Positions 11,114-23,711 of a DNA stretch of 64,000 nucleotides are shown in pieces (the stretch's first letter is position 1; each line of letters starts with the position of its first letter). A program made the position numbers and the translations under genes. The notes below the pieces were generated by a model that saw only the letters and a list, made by a program, of their open reading frames with translations, had not been told where the DNA came from and did no database searches. The DNA is from Whalleya microplaca (taxonomy: Eukaryota; Ascomycota; Sordariomycetes; Xylariales; Xylariaceae): NCBI GenBank assembly GCA_022497155.1, contig MU385727.1, positions 124,001 through 188,000 on the forward strand, in the 5' to 3' direction.

Positions 11114-14100
11114 CTACGTCGCCTCCCGTTCTTCCTGGATGGCTGTCATCTCGCCGCCAAGAGCACCACCCTCTAGCAAGGGCTGGCTCAGAGGCGGCAC
11201 AGAGAAGCCCTTGGACCCAGTCGGCGTCGTACTCGCGCTTCCGGCGCTCGGAACCGCACTAGAACTGGATGACCGATTCACAGTCGTCGTGGTATCTGTC
11301 TCCGAAGGTTGCTCGCTGATTTCGCCCGTAGAGACCTCGCGCTGGAGTGGAGATGAGTGTACTGGTGAATTAGATTTCTTACTTGCCGCATCGCCGGTAC
11401 CCCCACGAGAAGAATTTCGTGGAGAGACCCTGCCCGTCTGTGATGATACTCGGTTAGTCCAAAGTCGTAGTCGAGTGGGTGGAGTCGAGGAAAGCACCCA
11501 CCTGCTTTGCCCACCTAAGGCCGCAGCTGTTACACAAGTCCCTTTGACCACTCGGACCTCTCCGCCACTCGGGCGTGTTGCGGGTGTGGCAGTTGGCACA
11601 GTCTCGGACAGCATTACCGACCCCCTTTCTGCGCTTGCGCTTCTTCTTGTTTGACAGAAGGCCATGTAGCTCTTCAGCCAGCACCCGGTTTACCTTTTCC
11701 ATCTGCCGCAACTCGTACTGCCAGCTAGTGCATCTGGTGGTCTTAAGTTCGTCGAACATATTATCATCCGACGCCAGAGCACGGTCTTGGTTACCGAGAG
11801 CCACGCCGCCACCCCCAGGGGCCGACAAAATGCCAGTACGCTGCTCATCCGGCGCCTGGCTGCTTTGCATCATGTTAAAATTAGACATAGCCTTGCCGTC
11901 GCTAGATGAATGGCTGGCAGAACCTTGCCTACCGGAAAGCGAAGATGCAGCCGGTGCCAGTGCCCTAGAAGACGCCTTCAGAAGCTTCGTTTGAGCAAGC
12001 AAAAAGGTCGGCTTCTGTCCCTCTGAGGCATCACCGGGATACATGATGGTATGTGCTTGGAGTACCTGACCTCGGCGGTTTTGTACCTCGTGTTTGCAGG
12101 TGACTATCCGCCCTCTTCTTGCTTTCTCGATAGAACGACCAAAGTCAGGGCGGGACTCCTTACGCATCAGATCTTGTATGCTGGTCCCAACGAGATTTTC
12201 TGGCTGTAAGTCCAACAAAGATCGGACGTTCGCGGAGACGAATAGGAACATCCCAGACGTGGAAAGTTTGGTCCAGAGTTCACTGTCCCCTATCCCGCCA
12301 TTCGACTCTAGCTCGCGTCGGCTAAGCGCGAAAACCGGGCGCTTTCGGCCGACTAAGATGATGCACTTTCGCCCCTTTCCTTGCTCCACAAACAAGGAGC
12401 CATGGCTCTCGAACCAAGTATATCCGCTCTGCTTCCGCCTTATGCGAAATACTACATTCACTGAGCTCCCGCTTGTAGTGTCCTTGAGCTCGCGTGTGAC
12501 GGGAACAATGTCAGACGGATGGCATATGGACGAGATGGAGTTCCCAACTAGCTCGGTAGCGTCGTATTCTAGAACGCGTTTGCAAGAAGGGGACAAGTAG
12601 AGGAACAGACCCTTCAGAGACAGGACGTGAACGACATCATCAGCATTCTCTAGAAGCATCTTGTCCCAGGACTGCCTGTGCCAGTCGGAGACAATCCCTT
12701 TCGGATTAAATTGCTGTAGCAAAGTAGAAACGTCGTCAAGCCCTAGCGTTTGACCGTTCTCGGGCTCCCATTGACTTGATGGCGGAGGCGTCCAGATGTA
12801 TTGGCCAATATCGGAATGCTTGTAATTGACCTTCATAGTGCCGGGACCTTGGTGTGAGGCAATGGCATCGGGACATTCGACAAGGTCGATCTGGAACCCG
12901 ATGATGTACCTTATCTCAGAAGTGTCCCAGGGAATGGGAATCATTGTAAGTAGGTTTAAAAACGGCTTGCCCCCTTTACGGTAGTTAATTAAGCTCTGTT
13001 GGACTTCTTTACCTTCTTGGATCTTCTTCTTCAGATTATGGACGGCCCCGTTGTCGACAAATTCCCGCTTCGTCCCTGCTTCGACTTTACCATCGGGGGC
13101 CTGGAGAAAGCGACAATTCTGCCCCACGATCTCATGTCGACTATAGCCTGTCAAGTTCTGGAAGTTGTCTGACACGTAGATGATGGGACAATCATTCATG
13201 GTCACGTCACAGACGACGAAAGCGCAGGACATGTCGACAGCGCCAAGATTGACCTGGGGATTCTTCCGCGTAGCCACTTGCCAAAGCGCCCTCAGCATAT
13301 CAAAGCCGCTCTTCGAGTATATATTCTTCTCTTTCGGGGGCTGAGGACCCACAATAGGATTGGCCGCGACAGTCTGAACTTGCTGGGAAGCCATACCCTC
13401 TGGCGTATGCTCAGCCGGGGTTGTCAAGGGGGACTGGTAGGCACTCGAAGCCGGAATTAGAGGCTGGGAAGCAACCTGCGTAACCGGCTGTGGTGAAATA
13501 CTGGACGGAAAGGTATCCATGGGGGTGTCGATGCTCAGGTTCGGCTGTGGCTGGTTAGGTTGGATAGGCGGCGTGAATTGGGGAGATGTGTTCATCGGCG
13601 AGGTGTTCATCATATTGCTGTCTCTAGCATCCATGGCCATGCCCACATTAGCGGTATTTTGAACGGCGCCCAGTGGGCTGCTCTCAGTAGGTAGGTCCAT
13701 GTTGAAATCAGCCGGTAGAGGATCTATAGGGTTTGATGCATACGTGTTGGGCATGGTAGACGACGGGAACATGTTCATGGAAGGATCAGAGCCCATTTGG
13801 CCCATGTTCATATTAGAGAAGGCGATCATGTTGCCCATCATATCTGGAGAAAGGGTGGAAAAGTCATCGGCGAGCATATTCGGAGGCGAGAAGCCGGCAG
13901 AGGACCCAGTATAAGCCATGTTTGTGTCTAGGGTTGGAAAACCACTGTTCATAGCATTGGCCGACGGATTTGACATGACCCCAAATTGAAAATCCTTGAA
14001 GGAGCCATCGTTGTTACCGAACTCCATCATGGACAGCCGCCGGTCGACATCACCCCGCGGCATCGGAGCGGGATATTGCTGGGGCAAGCTTCGCCGTCTC

Positions 14101-14309
14101 TGGATCTCTACCTGGTTGTTTTGCACAATATCATCAAGGGACTCGGCACCAAGCATGGTGGCGTCTGGATTCGCGGAGGTGACCGGGGAGTACTGGGGCG
14201 GCTGGGTCGGTTGGTTTATCATGGTGTTCACCCGCCTCTGGCTGCGCTGCCGGGCATGGCGACGCTGCAGCTCCTCCTGGGAGAGCTGGTTGCAGAAAAA
14301 GTTGTCCAT
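11114..14309 (-). CDS. wc-1: White Collar-1 blue-light photoreceptor and GATA transcription factor
   Basis: Exons complement(11114..11437, 11502..14309), 1,043 aa. WC-1 senses blue light through a flavin-binding LOV domain, pairs with WC-2 through PAS domains, and activates light-induced and clock genes in the nucleus. Seen in order: Met/Asn/Pro-rich N-terminus; LOV domain about residues 350-480 with the photoactive NCRFLQ (Cys 399); PAS-B about 558-658; PAS-C about 678-778; basic NLS KKKRKRRKG near 890; GATA zinc finger with Cys 904, 907, 926 and 929 (CANCH...CNSCG). The 64-nt intron falls just after the finger (RWAKQ), phase 0, and exon 2 continues with TGRVSPR. The first ATG at 14309 (MDNFFCNQLS) aligns with the start I recall for Neurospora WC-1; the open frame continues upstream only to a GTG. 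No polyglutamine tracts are present, unlike Neurospora crassa. Confidence 0.97.
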
Positions 14310-17300
14310 TTCGACCACATCTGACTCCACGTGGATTCAGTCGTCTGCGAACTGCGGTAACGCACTCAAATGCTATAACAGTGCAATCGATGTCTATGTC
14401 TGATAACTAATGGTTCTTTGGACCGAAGGTTTACTGAACAGCAAACGATGAAGACGCAGCGGACAGCGGTACCTAGGTAGCCTCGGGGGTTCGAGGTTAA
14501 GTCAGAGCTTGATTGTCGCACGGCTAAAGTCGAGGTTGGGCAACGAAGAAGGCGACGGAAGAAGGCGACGCTGGCGCTTGTACGCTGCTAAACTAACACT
14601 TGTTGACGCCAAGCACTGAGCAAGTATGACAGATTCGTGGCGGGCTCGCTCGAGTTACGATGGTAGAAGGAGGCTTGGGTTGACGGGTTGACGGCAGTTG
14701 TGTGCACAACCGGGTGGCTGCATCTGGACCTAGATGCCCCTCAAGACGTTGCCCATGGGTGCAACCGACGTCGAGAGGGACGAAGCAGACGTTGTGCTGT
14801 CGCGTGTAGTGCGTGCAGTGGGATGTCAGGATATCACGGATAGAGCGGCCATGCGCTATTACACAAGGCTTCTATTTGGTGATGGAACGCAGGCGACGGC
14901 GGTCAATTGACCTGGGGGGGTAAGGGGGGCTTGTGGTTGACGATAATGAGGGTAGAGAAGAACGGGAGGGATTTCTACAGGCTGAGGCCGAAGTTGGAGT
15001 TGGATGGTTCCAAGTTGTCGATCAAATGGAAGGATTCCCACCACACACATACTTACAAACGGTGGTATAATAAGTATTTTATCCACGTTTAATACCGAGG
15101 AACCGCCGCCCCATCACTCTCTCTGACTCTGTTCTGACTCTGTATGTACTGACTCTGTATGTACTGACTCTGTATGTACTGACTCTGTATGTACTGACTC
15201 ACAAAGCACTGGCGATAGAACAAACACTTTGAAAATAGCCCGAAATACGTAAAATTATATGTAAGAAGCGTCCTTACTGGATTAAACCTGCAGTGTTGGT
15301 TTATGTTGATTTAGCAAAATGAAGAGTCACAGGAACCTACGGAATACCTAATAAATTGTTCGCTACGGCTTAGTGCATGGCAAACAAGACCGGGCTTGAG
15401 ACAGTCTTAGTTCAAGTGTCTAATGACATCACTTGCATTTTCAACAGCTCATTCATATAAATATCTCCTGACTAGATATCTAATAGAACATATAATTGAC
15501 ATATGCATATATATAATCATTTTGCACGATGAACAATAGAACTATACGTAGTGAGTTGAGTTGTTAGAAGGTCAACTCGGAAGAATGAAGCTGAGGGTTA
15601 TGTAGCGCTTCATACTCCGTACTCAATGCTATGATTTTACAGGCCCCTGGCGAATGGCCGCCACAAGTTACATGTTTATCGATAATAGGGTGCGCTCTCA
15701 CAAAATGTCTCAATGCATTTTTACATGTGTTATCTAGTTTCACACTGCCTACATACCCTCTGCTTAGGTTAGGTAAGTAGACGACTATCAAGAGTCGCAA
15801 GCAATTGCGAGCATGTTGGGCCTAAGAATGTATAAGTCGCCCACGTTGGAAAAACTGTACACAGTCGAGTCGTGGACGTGATGAAACGGAGTGCGGGGGT
15901 TTCGAAAGGTAGCTCAGATGGCATTTCTGCAAAAACGCATGCTGCTGAAAGGTCGATATCTGTTTGCTGCTAAAACACCCCCGGACTTATAACCCGCAAC
16001 TTTCCAACACCATGGAATAAAAGTAGCTGACCCCATTCAAAACCACGAATCACATCGTATCTCTCTGGCCCTTTCCGATCCATCCATCTTACATACATCT
16101 TATCTGGCCTATCTTCTCAAACCGTAACTAAGTAGAGAATACAGTTGAGACTATCCCATAATCTGAAAGAGAACTGCATCGGCCCAGATGAAACGGGATG
16201 CCAAACCTCATATTCCGCTCCATAATAATAATAAGCTTCTTTTCCTCTCCCCTGTGTTCCCCACGATGATCAACACGGAATAAAGTGGAAACACATACAG
16301 CAACCACGGGGGCCATACCATTCTTGGCTGTCGTCAAAAATATCCCATTCGCACATTCCCAAATGCTGACTAGCAACTATTACAATCGGATGGTCCTAAA
16401 GGCGGCCCGGAACGCTGGGAGCGATGACGTAGTACCATATGGAGCGTATGCTAGCCTACGTATGTACATGTAGTAGTTACTTAATGATCTTCAGATATAT
16501 CATAGTCGCATATGCACAATACAGCAAAGCTTTGGTCAGAGCCTCGAACCTAATCTGCCTACATTGGCATTGACCTATCAGCATTGTCTAAGTTGAAGCC
16601 TTCACAGCCAACCACTTGCTCATTCATGTCCACGTTGTAGATATCTTTTACGTCAAGGACAAAGCAAGGAGGCCTCAAAAACGTGAACAGATGTTGTCTA
16701 TATAAGCACTAAGATGAATCTTAAAATTACACAGCCAATCTAAGCTAAACCATAGATAAGATGTTGAATACTATATTCTATCGTCTGATGACTAACTGTA
16801 TTCTCTAATAAGATGACGAAAGCGTAAAATGAGAGATGGCGTAAGAGAGAAAGTATCTTACAGAGAACCCTGTTTCAGAGAGGGTCCAAGAGAGGATTTG
16901 AGAAGAAGTGAGAGTGTGGGGAAGTGCAAGAGCGTATAAGAGAAAGTGTAAGCAAGAATGAGGAACCTGGTGGAAAGGAAAGATAGGTATTATAAGCAGA
17001 TACATGAAACTTAAGACGGGATGCAAAGACTGTTATCTTATCTATTATTAAGAATCAAAATCGAGAAACCATTTGACAACCAGGTAGTTCTTCATGGTAT
17101 TATTGTTTCAAAGGCAGTCTACCAGTCTACCTCGTACCGCCAAGATTAGAAAGGATTCATGAAGACAAGCGTTAGGGAAGGCTGCCGAGCAAGACTTAAT
17201 GGGATCACTAGAGAAGTGTGGGCACCATATCTATGGGACGAGAAGCTCTTTGTTTTGTGTGGGGAGTCTTTTCTCTATATTCCTATAGCGGGCAAAACAA

Positions 17301-17697
17301 GACGTGTCGCAATTTTTATATTCTCATGATCGGGGGGAGCCCTGTACCTATCCGCCGAAACCACAAACCGGATCGGCTGCGCCTCTCAAAAATCCTCTCC
17401 CTTCTCGGCCACTCTCTATATGGCTCAAGTCTTTAAATCACTTGCTTTCCGCCCCCGAAACCAAGCCGACCTTAGAATTTCTCCTTCGTCCAAAGAGCAA
17501 CAGGCTCATCCATGATGACTATGTAAAGGAGATTAAGCATGGGCGGAAAGTGGTATCATGATAAATATCAGCATCCTTGCGTCGCGCACGCTGCCATCTG
17601 TAGCAGCTCGTTCCTATCGGCGGCCTTCCGCGAATGGAATATGTGCATCTCGTAGCGGTCACGTCCTGAATTCCCAAGTACTATAGCTCAGGACACA
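14310..17697. other. Intergenic region upstream of wc-1
   Basis: About 3.4 kb between the wc-1 start and the 3' end of the importin gene, both on the minus strand, so it holds the wc-1 promoter and leader plus the importin terminator. It carries the 15-bp tandem repeat described separately at 15135-15200. Open frames here are short (under 85 codons) and unrecognised. The long interval would leave room for an extended regulatory region for wc-1, but I could not assign individual sites. Confidence 0.5.
15135..15200. repeat. 15-bp tandem repeat, 4.4 copies
   Basis: Four perfect copies of TGACTCTGTATGTAC in a row (15135-15194) followed by a partial TGACTC. Degenerate copies of CTGACTCTG occur just before the array. 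It lies about 0.8 kb upstream of the wc-1 start codon. TGACTC is also the core recognised by Gcn4/CPC-1 type bZIP factors (known), so the array carries five evenly spaced TGACTC cores. Whether that is functional is inference. Confidence 0.9.
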
Positions 17698-20600
17698 TTA
17701 AGAGAAGTGACGCCTGATAATCTGCTGTCCTTCCGGCGAGAAATGTTGCTGCAACAGCGGCGTCGGGTCGATGTTCGCTGACTGAAGCAGTACTTGGATG
17801 TCTCGCGCAACACGTGCACTAAGCTGGCCATGGAGCATCTCGGCCTCTAGAGCTTGCCCTATATAAACGAAGACCTTATCGACCTGGGCAGTAACCGCAG
17901 GGTTTTGCCTGTTTATGATTATTAGTAATGTATGCCACACATCGAAGCCGCCTTTTCATAGTCGCCATAGCAAATACACCAAAGCCTTAGGGAAGGGGAA
18001 CTCACTGTTCGATTAGCTCTGCGAGATAGCCATATGCATATGGTGCTGCCTCCTCGTCGTTCGTGACAGGCAAGGTATTAATCCTGTAAGACCGAATTAG
18101 CGCCGTTGATCAACATATATGAATGTGCAATGATCATACCATTGGACTGCGATGGTCTGCGGGTCCGGGACACTTTGCTTATTGAAGTGAAGGATCTTTG
18201 CAATGGCCGCACAAGCATTCTCTGTACTTATGTCAGCTGCTGTGGAGGATTTTACTCGCTCCGTCGGAAGAGCTAGGATTTCATTATAATTGATCAAGAC
18301 ATACCTGTGGCATAGATAGCCTCTTCACCGCGAGCGTCGGGTATTTGGGTGGCCCGGAACAGGTAAGGTATCGAGTTGGCTAGGAATTGAGACCAAGGAG
18401 CTCCGCCTCGATGAGCAGCCACACCAATCCCATAGCTACAGAGAATTAGCAAATGAATTAGTTTAAAAAGTGGTCCCTCGGGGTGTTGATTTGTGTGTTA
18501 AAAGTCAACCAAAGTTGAGTTGAGAAATCACTTACGCAGCAGCTTGTCGAATAGCAGCCGAAGGATCCTTGCAGCCTTCTAGAAGAGCACTGCTAATGAC
18601 TTGAGCATAACGAACGCTCTCTGGTCCACAGTATTCCAAAACGTCGTCCATAATGCATAGCCCCCATTGGCGCTGTGTGGGATCAGGCGATGTGAGGAAG
18701 GCTTGGTACGTTGGCATGAGGCGCTCCCACGCTCCGAGAAAGGCGGCGCTATGATTCTTAAAGATAGAGTGGAATGCCTTGTTCATGTCGGATAGCAGGG
18801 TCTGGTCGTCCTCGATTGCCATCATGAGCTCCTCGGCCTCGTCCTCGGCGTCTTCAGCAGTAGCACCCTGCTTGTCTTCCTCGCGTATTTGCACGCGGTC
18901 TTTGTAATCTTCAATAGCCGAGTGGACGCCGTCGATGAACTTGCCCATGTGTTGCTGATTCAAGCAGTCCTTGCCAACGACCTCGACAGACTCATAGAAA
19001 CATTGGTACATTTCGGCCAGAGCATCGATAGCTGGTTCGGCCGTCAGCACCTCTAGTAGTTTGTCTACCGTTCCATTCCACAAGCCTCGCAGTTCATTGG
19101 ATTCGGGGCCGTAAGCTTTCTTGTACGAGCTGAGAAGCTGAGGCACCAGCTTGGCCGAAATGAATCGAACGGGATCGTGGAAGAAGAATGCAAGACCAGG
19201 AAGCGCAATCTTCTCCATCATGTCGGCAACGTACGGGGCGAAATGGCCCTCAAGAGTCTGGGCATAAACTACTAGTAGCTCGATTGCCATATGCTTGTCG
19301 TCCATTGTGCTGGTTCGGATTCCGATCATCTTACCCTTGAGCGGCACAAGCTCCCATCCATCTTCCTGCTGGAACTGTTCGACCTCGTCGTCTGTGTCTA
19401 GGAGCTGAATGTCTGCTTTCGCGCTCGCTAATTCGACCAGCGGAGGCATGACGTTTGGCAAGAAGCGCAAAAATTCAGTACCCATGACTCTACACATGCG
19501 GCCCCAGCAGTGCATGAGATACTGCGACTGGGGGTCATCGGGGTCGGTGATGTTGGACTGGATAGTAGCGAGCAGATTCACCAGGGTCATAGCATCGTCA
19601 CCGAGACGTTCTTTGCCGACTGCCAATGCTATCAGGGTGGCACATTCCATGGCCTTCGCGCGAAGTAGTCGGAATTCCTTTTCGTTCTCACGCTGCAAGA
19701 CATTAACAAGCAAAGGCATTAGGGTGTCGTAATACTTCGAAAAGGCAGCCTCGGCCGCATCGGCAATAGTGGCAATGGTAGAAAGTGCCTGTTCCTGAAC
19801 ATAGCGCTTGTCGTTCTGGAGGAGTTGGAAAAGGTGCGCCAAGAGATTGTCGAGGTAGGGCTCGAGGATACTCTTCTCCGCCTCCTCGCAAAAGTTGACC
19901 AGCGCAGCAGCCGCGTGAGCCTTGACACGACCTTCGGGAGAATCAAGCACCGGGATGATGGCGGTAAGGACAGTGTCGTAGTACTCCTTCTGCATCGTCG
20001 GGGCAAAGTCGGTGCTCATCTGGCCAAGCGCTTGGCATCCGGCCCAGCGAACTCGCGGATGGGGGTCTTTCAAAGCAGGAACCACGAGCTGGAGGACCTG
20101 ACTAAGCTCCTTGACCATGAGCTCGCGGCAACCTTCGGAAATAGCAGAAATAGCCATGAGGGCCGCGTGGCGATCCTTCCATGCCATAGAAGTCATCATC
20201 CTGGGAAGCCAGCCGAAGGTGGGAGCCAAGATAGTCTCACCGCCGAGCTTGTTGGCTAATCGATCCATGCACTGCTCGCCGGCGACGTGGTTGAGATCGC
20301 TCTCTTCCTGATCGAAATCGTCGGTTGAAAGCCACTCAGCCGCATCATCATCATCCTCGCCAAGATCCGTCATCAAACTTAGGCACTGCGTGATCATGTC
20401 GGTGGTGTAAGACGGATCCTTGCGGCACATGGACGGGGCGTAATCGGCGAAAGTAGCCATGAGTTCGAGGGCATTTTGGCGGCAGAGGTCGCCAAGCTCT
20501 TTATCCTGAATGACGCCAACGCTGAACATAACAAGGTTATGGAACAGGGGCTTAAACATCTTAGGAGACGTCTCAGCAAGCTCAATCAGGGCCAAAAGAG

Positions 20601-21584
20601 CCTTGCTGAGATCATCGGAGTCATGCGAGTCCTTGATAGGGGGCAGGATGTTGAGGACATCGGGCAGTAGCGAGAAGTACTTGGGCTGGGCCTTCTTGGT
20701 GATGCTCCGGAAGAAGGAAGCAAATGCCTCCATGGCAGCTAGGCGAACGGCAACAGAGTCATCTTTGAAGCCTCGGTTGAAGGCCTCGAGGACAGCGCTC
20801 TCGTGCTGCCTCTCTATGATGCCGGGCGTTGTCGCAAAGACTCGGTAGGCGGTTTCTCGTTGGCCGGCGTCGTTTGCCATGCTCATATTAAAGAGGACAG
20901 CCAGGATCTCGGGCCACTGCTCGTCTGCGACTGGGTTAGAGGTGATCGTCTTTTTCAATAGAGGCTTTCTCAGATGCCGGTTGGTTTTGCTGTCCTCTAG
21001 AAGGAAATCAAAAGGTAGCGCATCCAAGGACAAAAAGGGTAGAAAGGCGAGGTCGCAAGGGGAAAAGCAAAGTAGAAAGGTGAGTAGGGGGTTGGTTGGA
21101 CTGACTGTTCTCCGAGTACTGCCTTGCCAGGTCGGCCACGGCATCACTTATTTTATTCCTTACCACGCGATCTACTTCATGCGCTAAGGTCTCAAGAAGT
21201 CTTTGGCGGATGACAGCTGCCTGCTCGTGAGGCAGCGATATAAATATCTCTGCATTGTCACCTTTGTCGGTCTTGCGCGTCTTGGATGCTATCCGACGGA
21301 ATATGACGGCAGCGAAGGAGCGGAGCTGCGCAGCAAATACAATGGTCAGTACCTAACGACAGCAGAGAAACGGATATATAGAAAGGAGGACATATACATA
21401 CCGTTGTGTCGCTGGAGGCAGAGGTCTGCTCGGCCAGGCCCATCAAGAGGACCTCAGGCCGTGTGTTGGTCCAATTGTTTTGCAGGTGGTCTTCTGCTTG
21501 TGATCGAATGGAATTATCTGGGGACTGCAGGGCTTGCAGAAGCTGGGTCAGCTCTGCATGGGTTTCGACGGGAAGCATCGACAT
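17698..21584 (-). CDS. kap121: Importin beta-3 karyopherin (Kap121/Pse1/IPO5 type)
   Basis: Seven exons: complement(17698..17908, 18006..18083, 18140..18221, 18305..18435, 18536..20924, 21106..21325, 21402..21584); these total 3,294 nt, or 1,097 aa, close to yeast Pse1 (about 1,090). Karyopherins of this class carry ribosomal proteins and other cargo through nuclear pores under Ran control. The protein is a chain of HEAT repeats: N-terminal [15 protein letters not shown], then [48 protein letters not shown], and the acidic loop [13 protein letters not shown]-terminal exons read [24 protein letters not shown] and [17 protein letters not shown], all typical of importin-5. Junction codons and phases agree at all six introns (46-181 nt is not exceeded; sizes are 56-181 nt). 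It precedes sds23 head-to-head with about 2.1 kb between them. Confidence 0.94.
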
Positions 21585-23711
21585 GGTGACAGGCTGGATC
21601 GAGGGCTTCCTGTGATTGTCAGAACGGGTAGATGGAGAATGTTGACGTAGTTAGGGCGAGAGAGAGAGAGAGAAGTCGAGGTTATATCGATTCAATCGTA
21701 AGGTGAAGTGTGCCCCGCAGGGCTAAGACGCGGTGCCCGACTATACGGACTCTACGTCGGTGGGAGGAAGGGAAGGGAAGAAAAAAAAAGACAAAGGATT
21801 AGGTAACAATAGATTGAATTCTCAAACAAAGAACCGTTGGGAATTCCACGCGCATAAGCAATCAATCCTATGGCAAATCCAGAGCAAGGACACTTCTGAG
21901 AGGGGTGATGCGCTGGCGAAGAGATTGAATGTTTAGAAGCTTGTTGTCGTGTTTTTTTTTTATCTTTTCCCTTCTGGCACCGAGGGGTCAGGTCGCGAAG
22001 GAGGGGGGTGGATTATTATGTATACATATTATGTCGAAAGCCATAATAAGAAAATTTCGGGGGTTCTGACCTTAGCTATCTACTATCAGTCATGGTCTAT
22101 GCACTGTGACTGCTACTGTGCAAAGGTACAGGAAGTGAATGCTGCACATGTGGTAAAGGTTTGGTTCTTCCACGGTACATGACAGTGCAAATAGATAAGG
22201 TAGGTATCGCGTTATGTATGTAACAGCTCATCCGTGGGTACCTAACTAACCTGGGTAGGTACCTACCTTAACTAGCCGGCGGTGCAACTAACTATTATAT
22301 TCATACTACCAGTTGACTAGATCACAGTACAAGAAAGACTTGTACTTAATATTGATACATGTTAAAATATAAGCATTTCAGTATATCATATCATATCATT
22401 CTCTTTTCCAGAAACATAATTATATGTTGCATGATGAGCTCGTTTAGTTCATCTTGAATGCCCTGCTGATGGCTGGTTAGGTGTGGCTCAATGGTTACTT
22501 CCACCGCCTGAAGAGGGTCGTACTTGTATTGAGAATCTGATCTTCTATGCATGAAATCCAATTTCTTGCAGACTGAAGTAACCATCACCCATTTGCTTAC
22601 ACATAAATGACATTAAGTAAAAGTAATAAGGGTTTCACCTTGCCTCACAAGGAGTCCTTGAATGGTTGTTGTCTATGAGCACATGATGGCCGTGTAAGTG
22701 TACGCATGTACCACATTCAGGTGGCATTTCAGTTTATGGTGGATCAAGAAAATCGATTGGCCAACAGTGTGCATATATATGAGTAAGAAACACATGTGCA
22801 GAAAGAGAAAGATGACAGGCAGGTAGGCAGGCAGGGCATATGTAGGTCGATCCAAGCGGTTTCGTGCAAGGTACGCTCAACTCTTGCAGCAGGCCTGGCT
22901 TGACTGGCTTGACTGGAGGAGAGGGGAGTTTTACCTGTATTGTTTTACAACAATTGATCAGTTCAACGAGATAGGTATTTGATGTCAGATACGACAGTAT
23001 GGAATGATGCTATACACACACATTGGAATTACTCATTCCAAACATGTGTTGCTTGTATGTAAGGTAAGGTATGTGTGTATGTAGGTATGTATGTATATAC
23101 TGGGCATAAATGTCTTCACTTTCTGAATAGATGCATAAACCTAAAAATAAAGTGTCAATAGATAAATAATTACCCCTCTCCCCCTCCATTTGTGGCTTTA
23201 CTCGCGGTGCCCAAGCGGTGGTGGGATCAACATCATGACCGATAGTTGACGGTGTGCAAAGGTGAAGGAGGGGCGGCCACACACAATCGGGATCGAGGAG
23301 ACTGTAATACAGCACCTACTACCCAGCTACCTGCCTGCCTGCAACTCTTACACCCCTCAACACCATAGATAGGTACGAAATTATACCTATCACACACCCC
23401 CATTCCCGTCTCAAGATACCTATAACCTCACTACAATCTACCTGGTCTTACTACAGACTGGATGTTGTTCTTTCCAAGTAATTCAACAACACCATGATCA
23501 AGGATCAGTCCGATCTCTCCCCTCCAGCCCCAGCGCGCCCCGCGTGAGCAGCAACAAGCAGCCCACAATCACCTCAACCTCGACACCTGCGACACTTGTG
23601 ACACTTGCGATACTTGCGACCACCCCATTTACGACGTCACTCGCCATTATCCGAACCTCCTTTTCTACGCAGTCTCCTCGTTGTCATCCAGTCCAGTCTT
23701 CCGGTCTAGTC
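21585..23711. other. Divergent promoter region between the importin gene and sds23
   Basis: About 2.1 kb shared by two divergently transcribed genes. It contains a GA run at 21658-21674, A- and T-rich tracts near 21780 and 21950, and several overlapping GTAGGTACCTACC palindromic motifs near 22200-22275. Pyrimidine-rich DNA precedes the sds23 start. One ATG-initiated 64-codon frame lies on the minus strand (22391-22585). Its composition is plausible, but I recognise nothing in it and would not call it a gene. Confidence 0.5.

Noticed and set aside
11091..11994. Plus-strand frames of 139-187 codons
   Set aside because: They are antisense shadows of the GC-rich 3' exons of wc-1, which has full domain support on the other strand.
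15895..15960. TAGCTCAGATGGCATT, resembling a tRNA D-arm
   Set aside because: The downstream GGTCGATATC is not a valid B-box and no cloverleaf can be drawn.
22391..22585. 64-codon minus-strand frame between the importin gene and sds23
   Set aside because: Composition is plausible, but there is no family match or splice context and it lies within a divergent promoter.
23544..23711. N-terminal extension of sds23 in the same frame
   Set aside because: It begins with GTG and contains no ATG before 23712; the hydrophobic Thr-rich extension is not expected in this soluble family.
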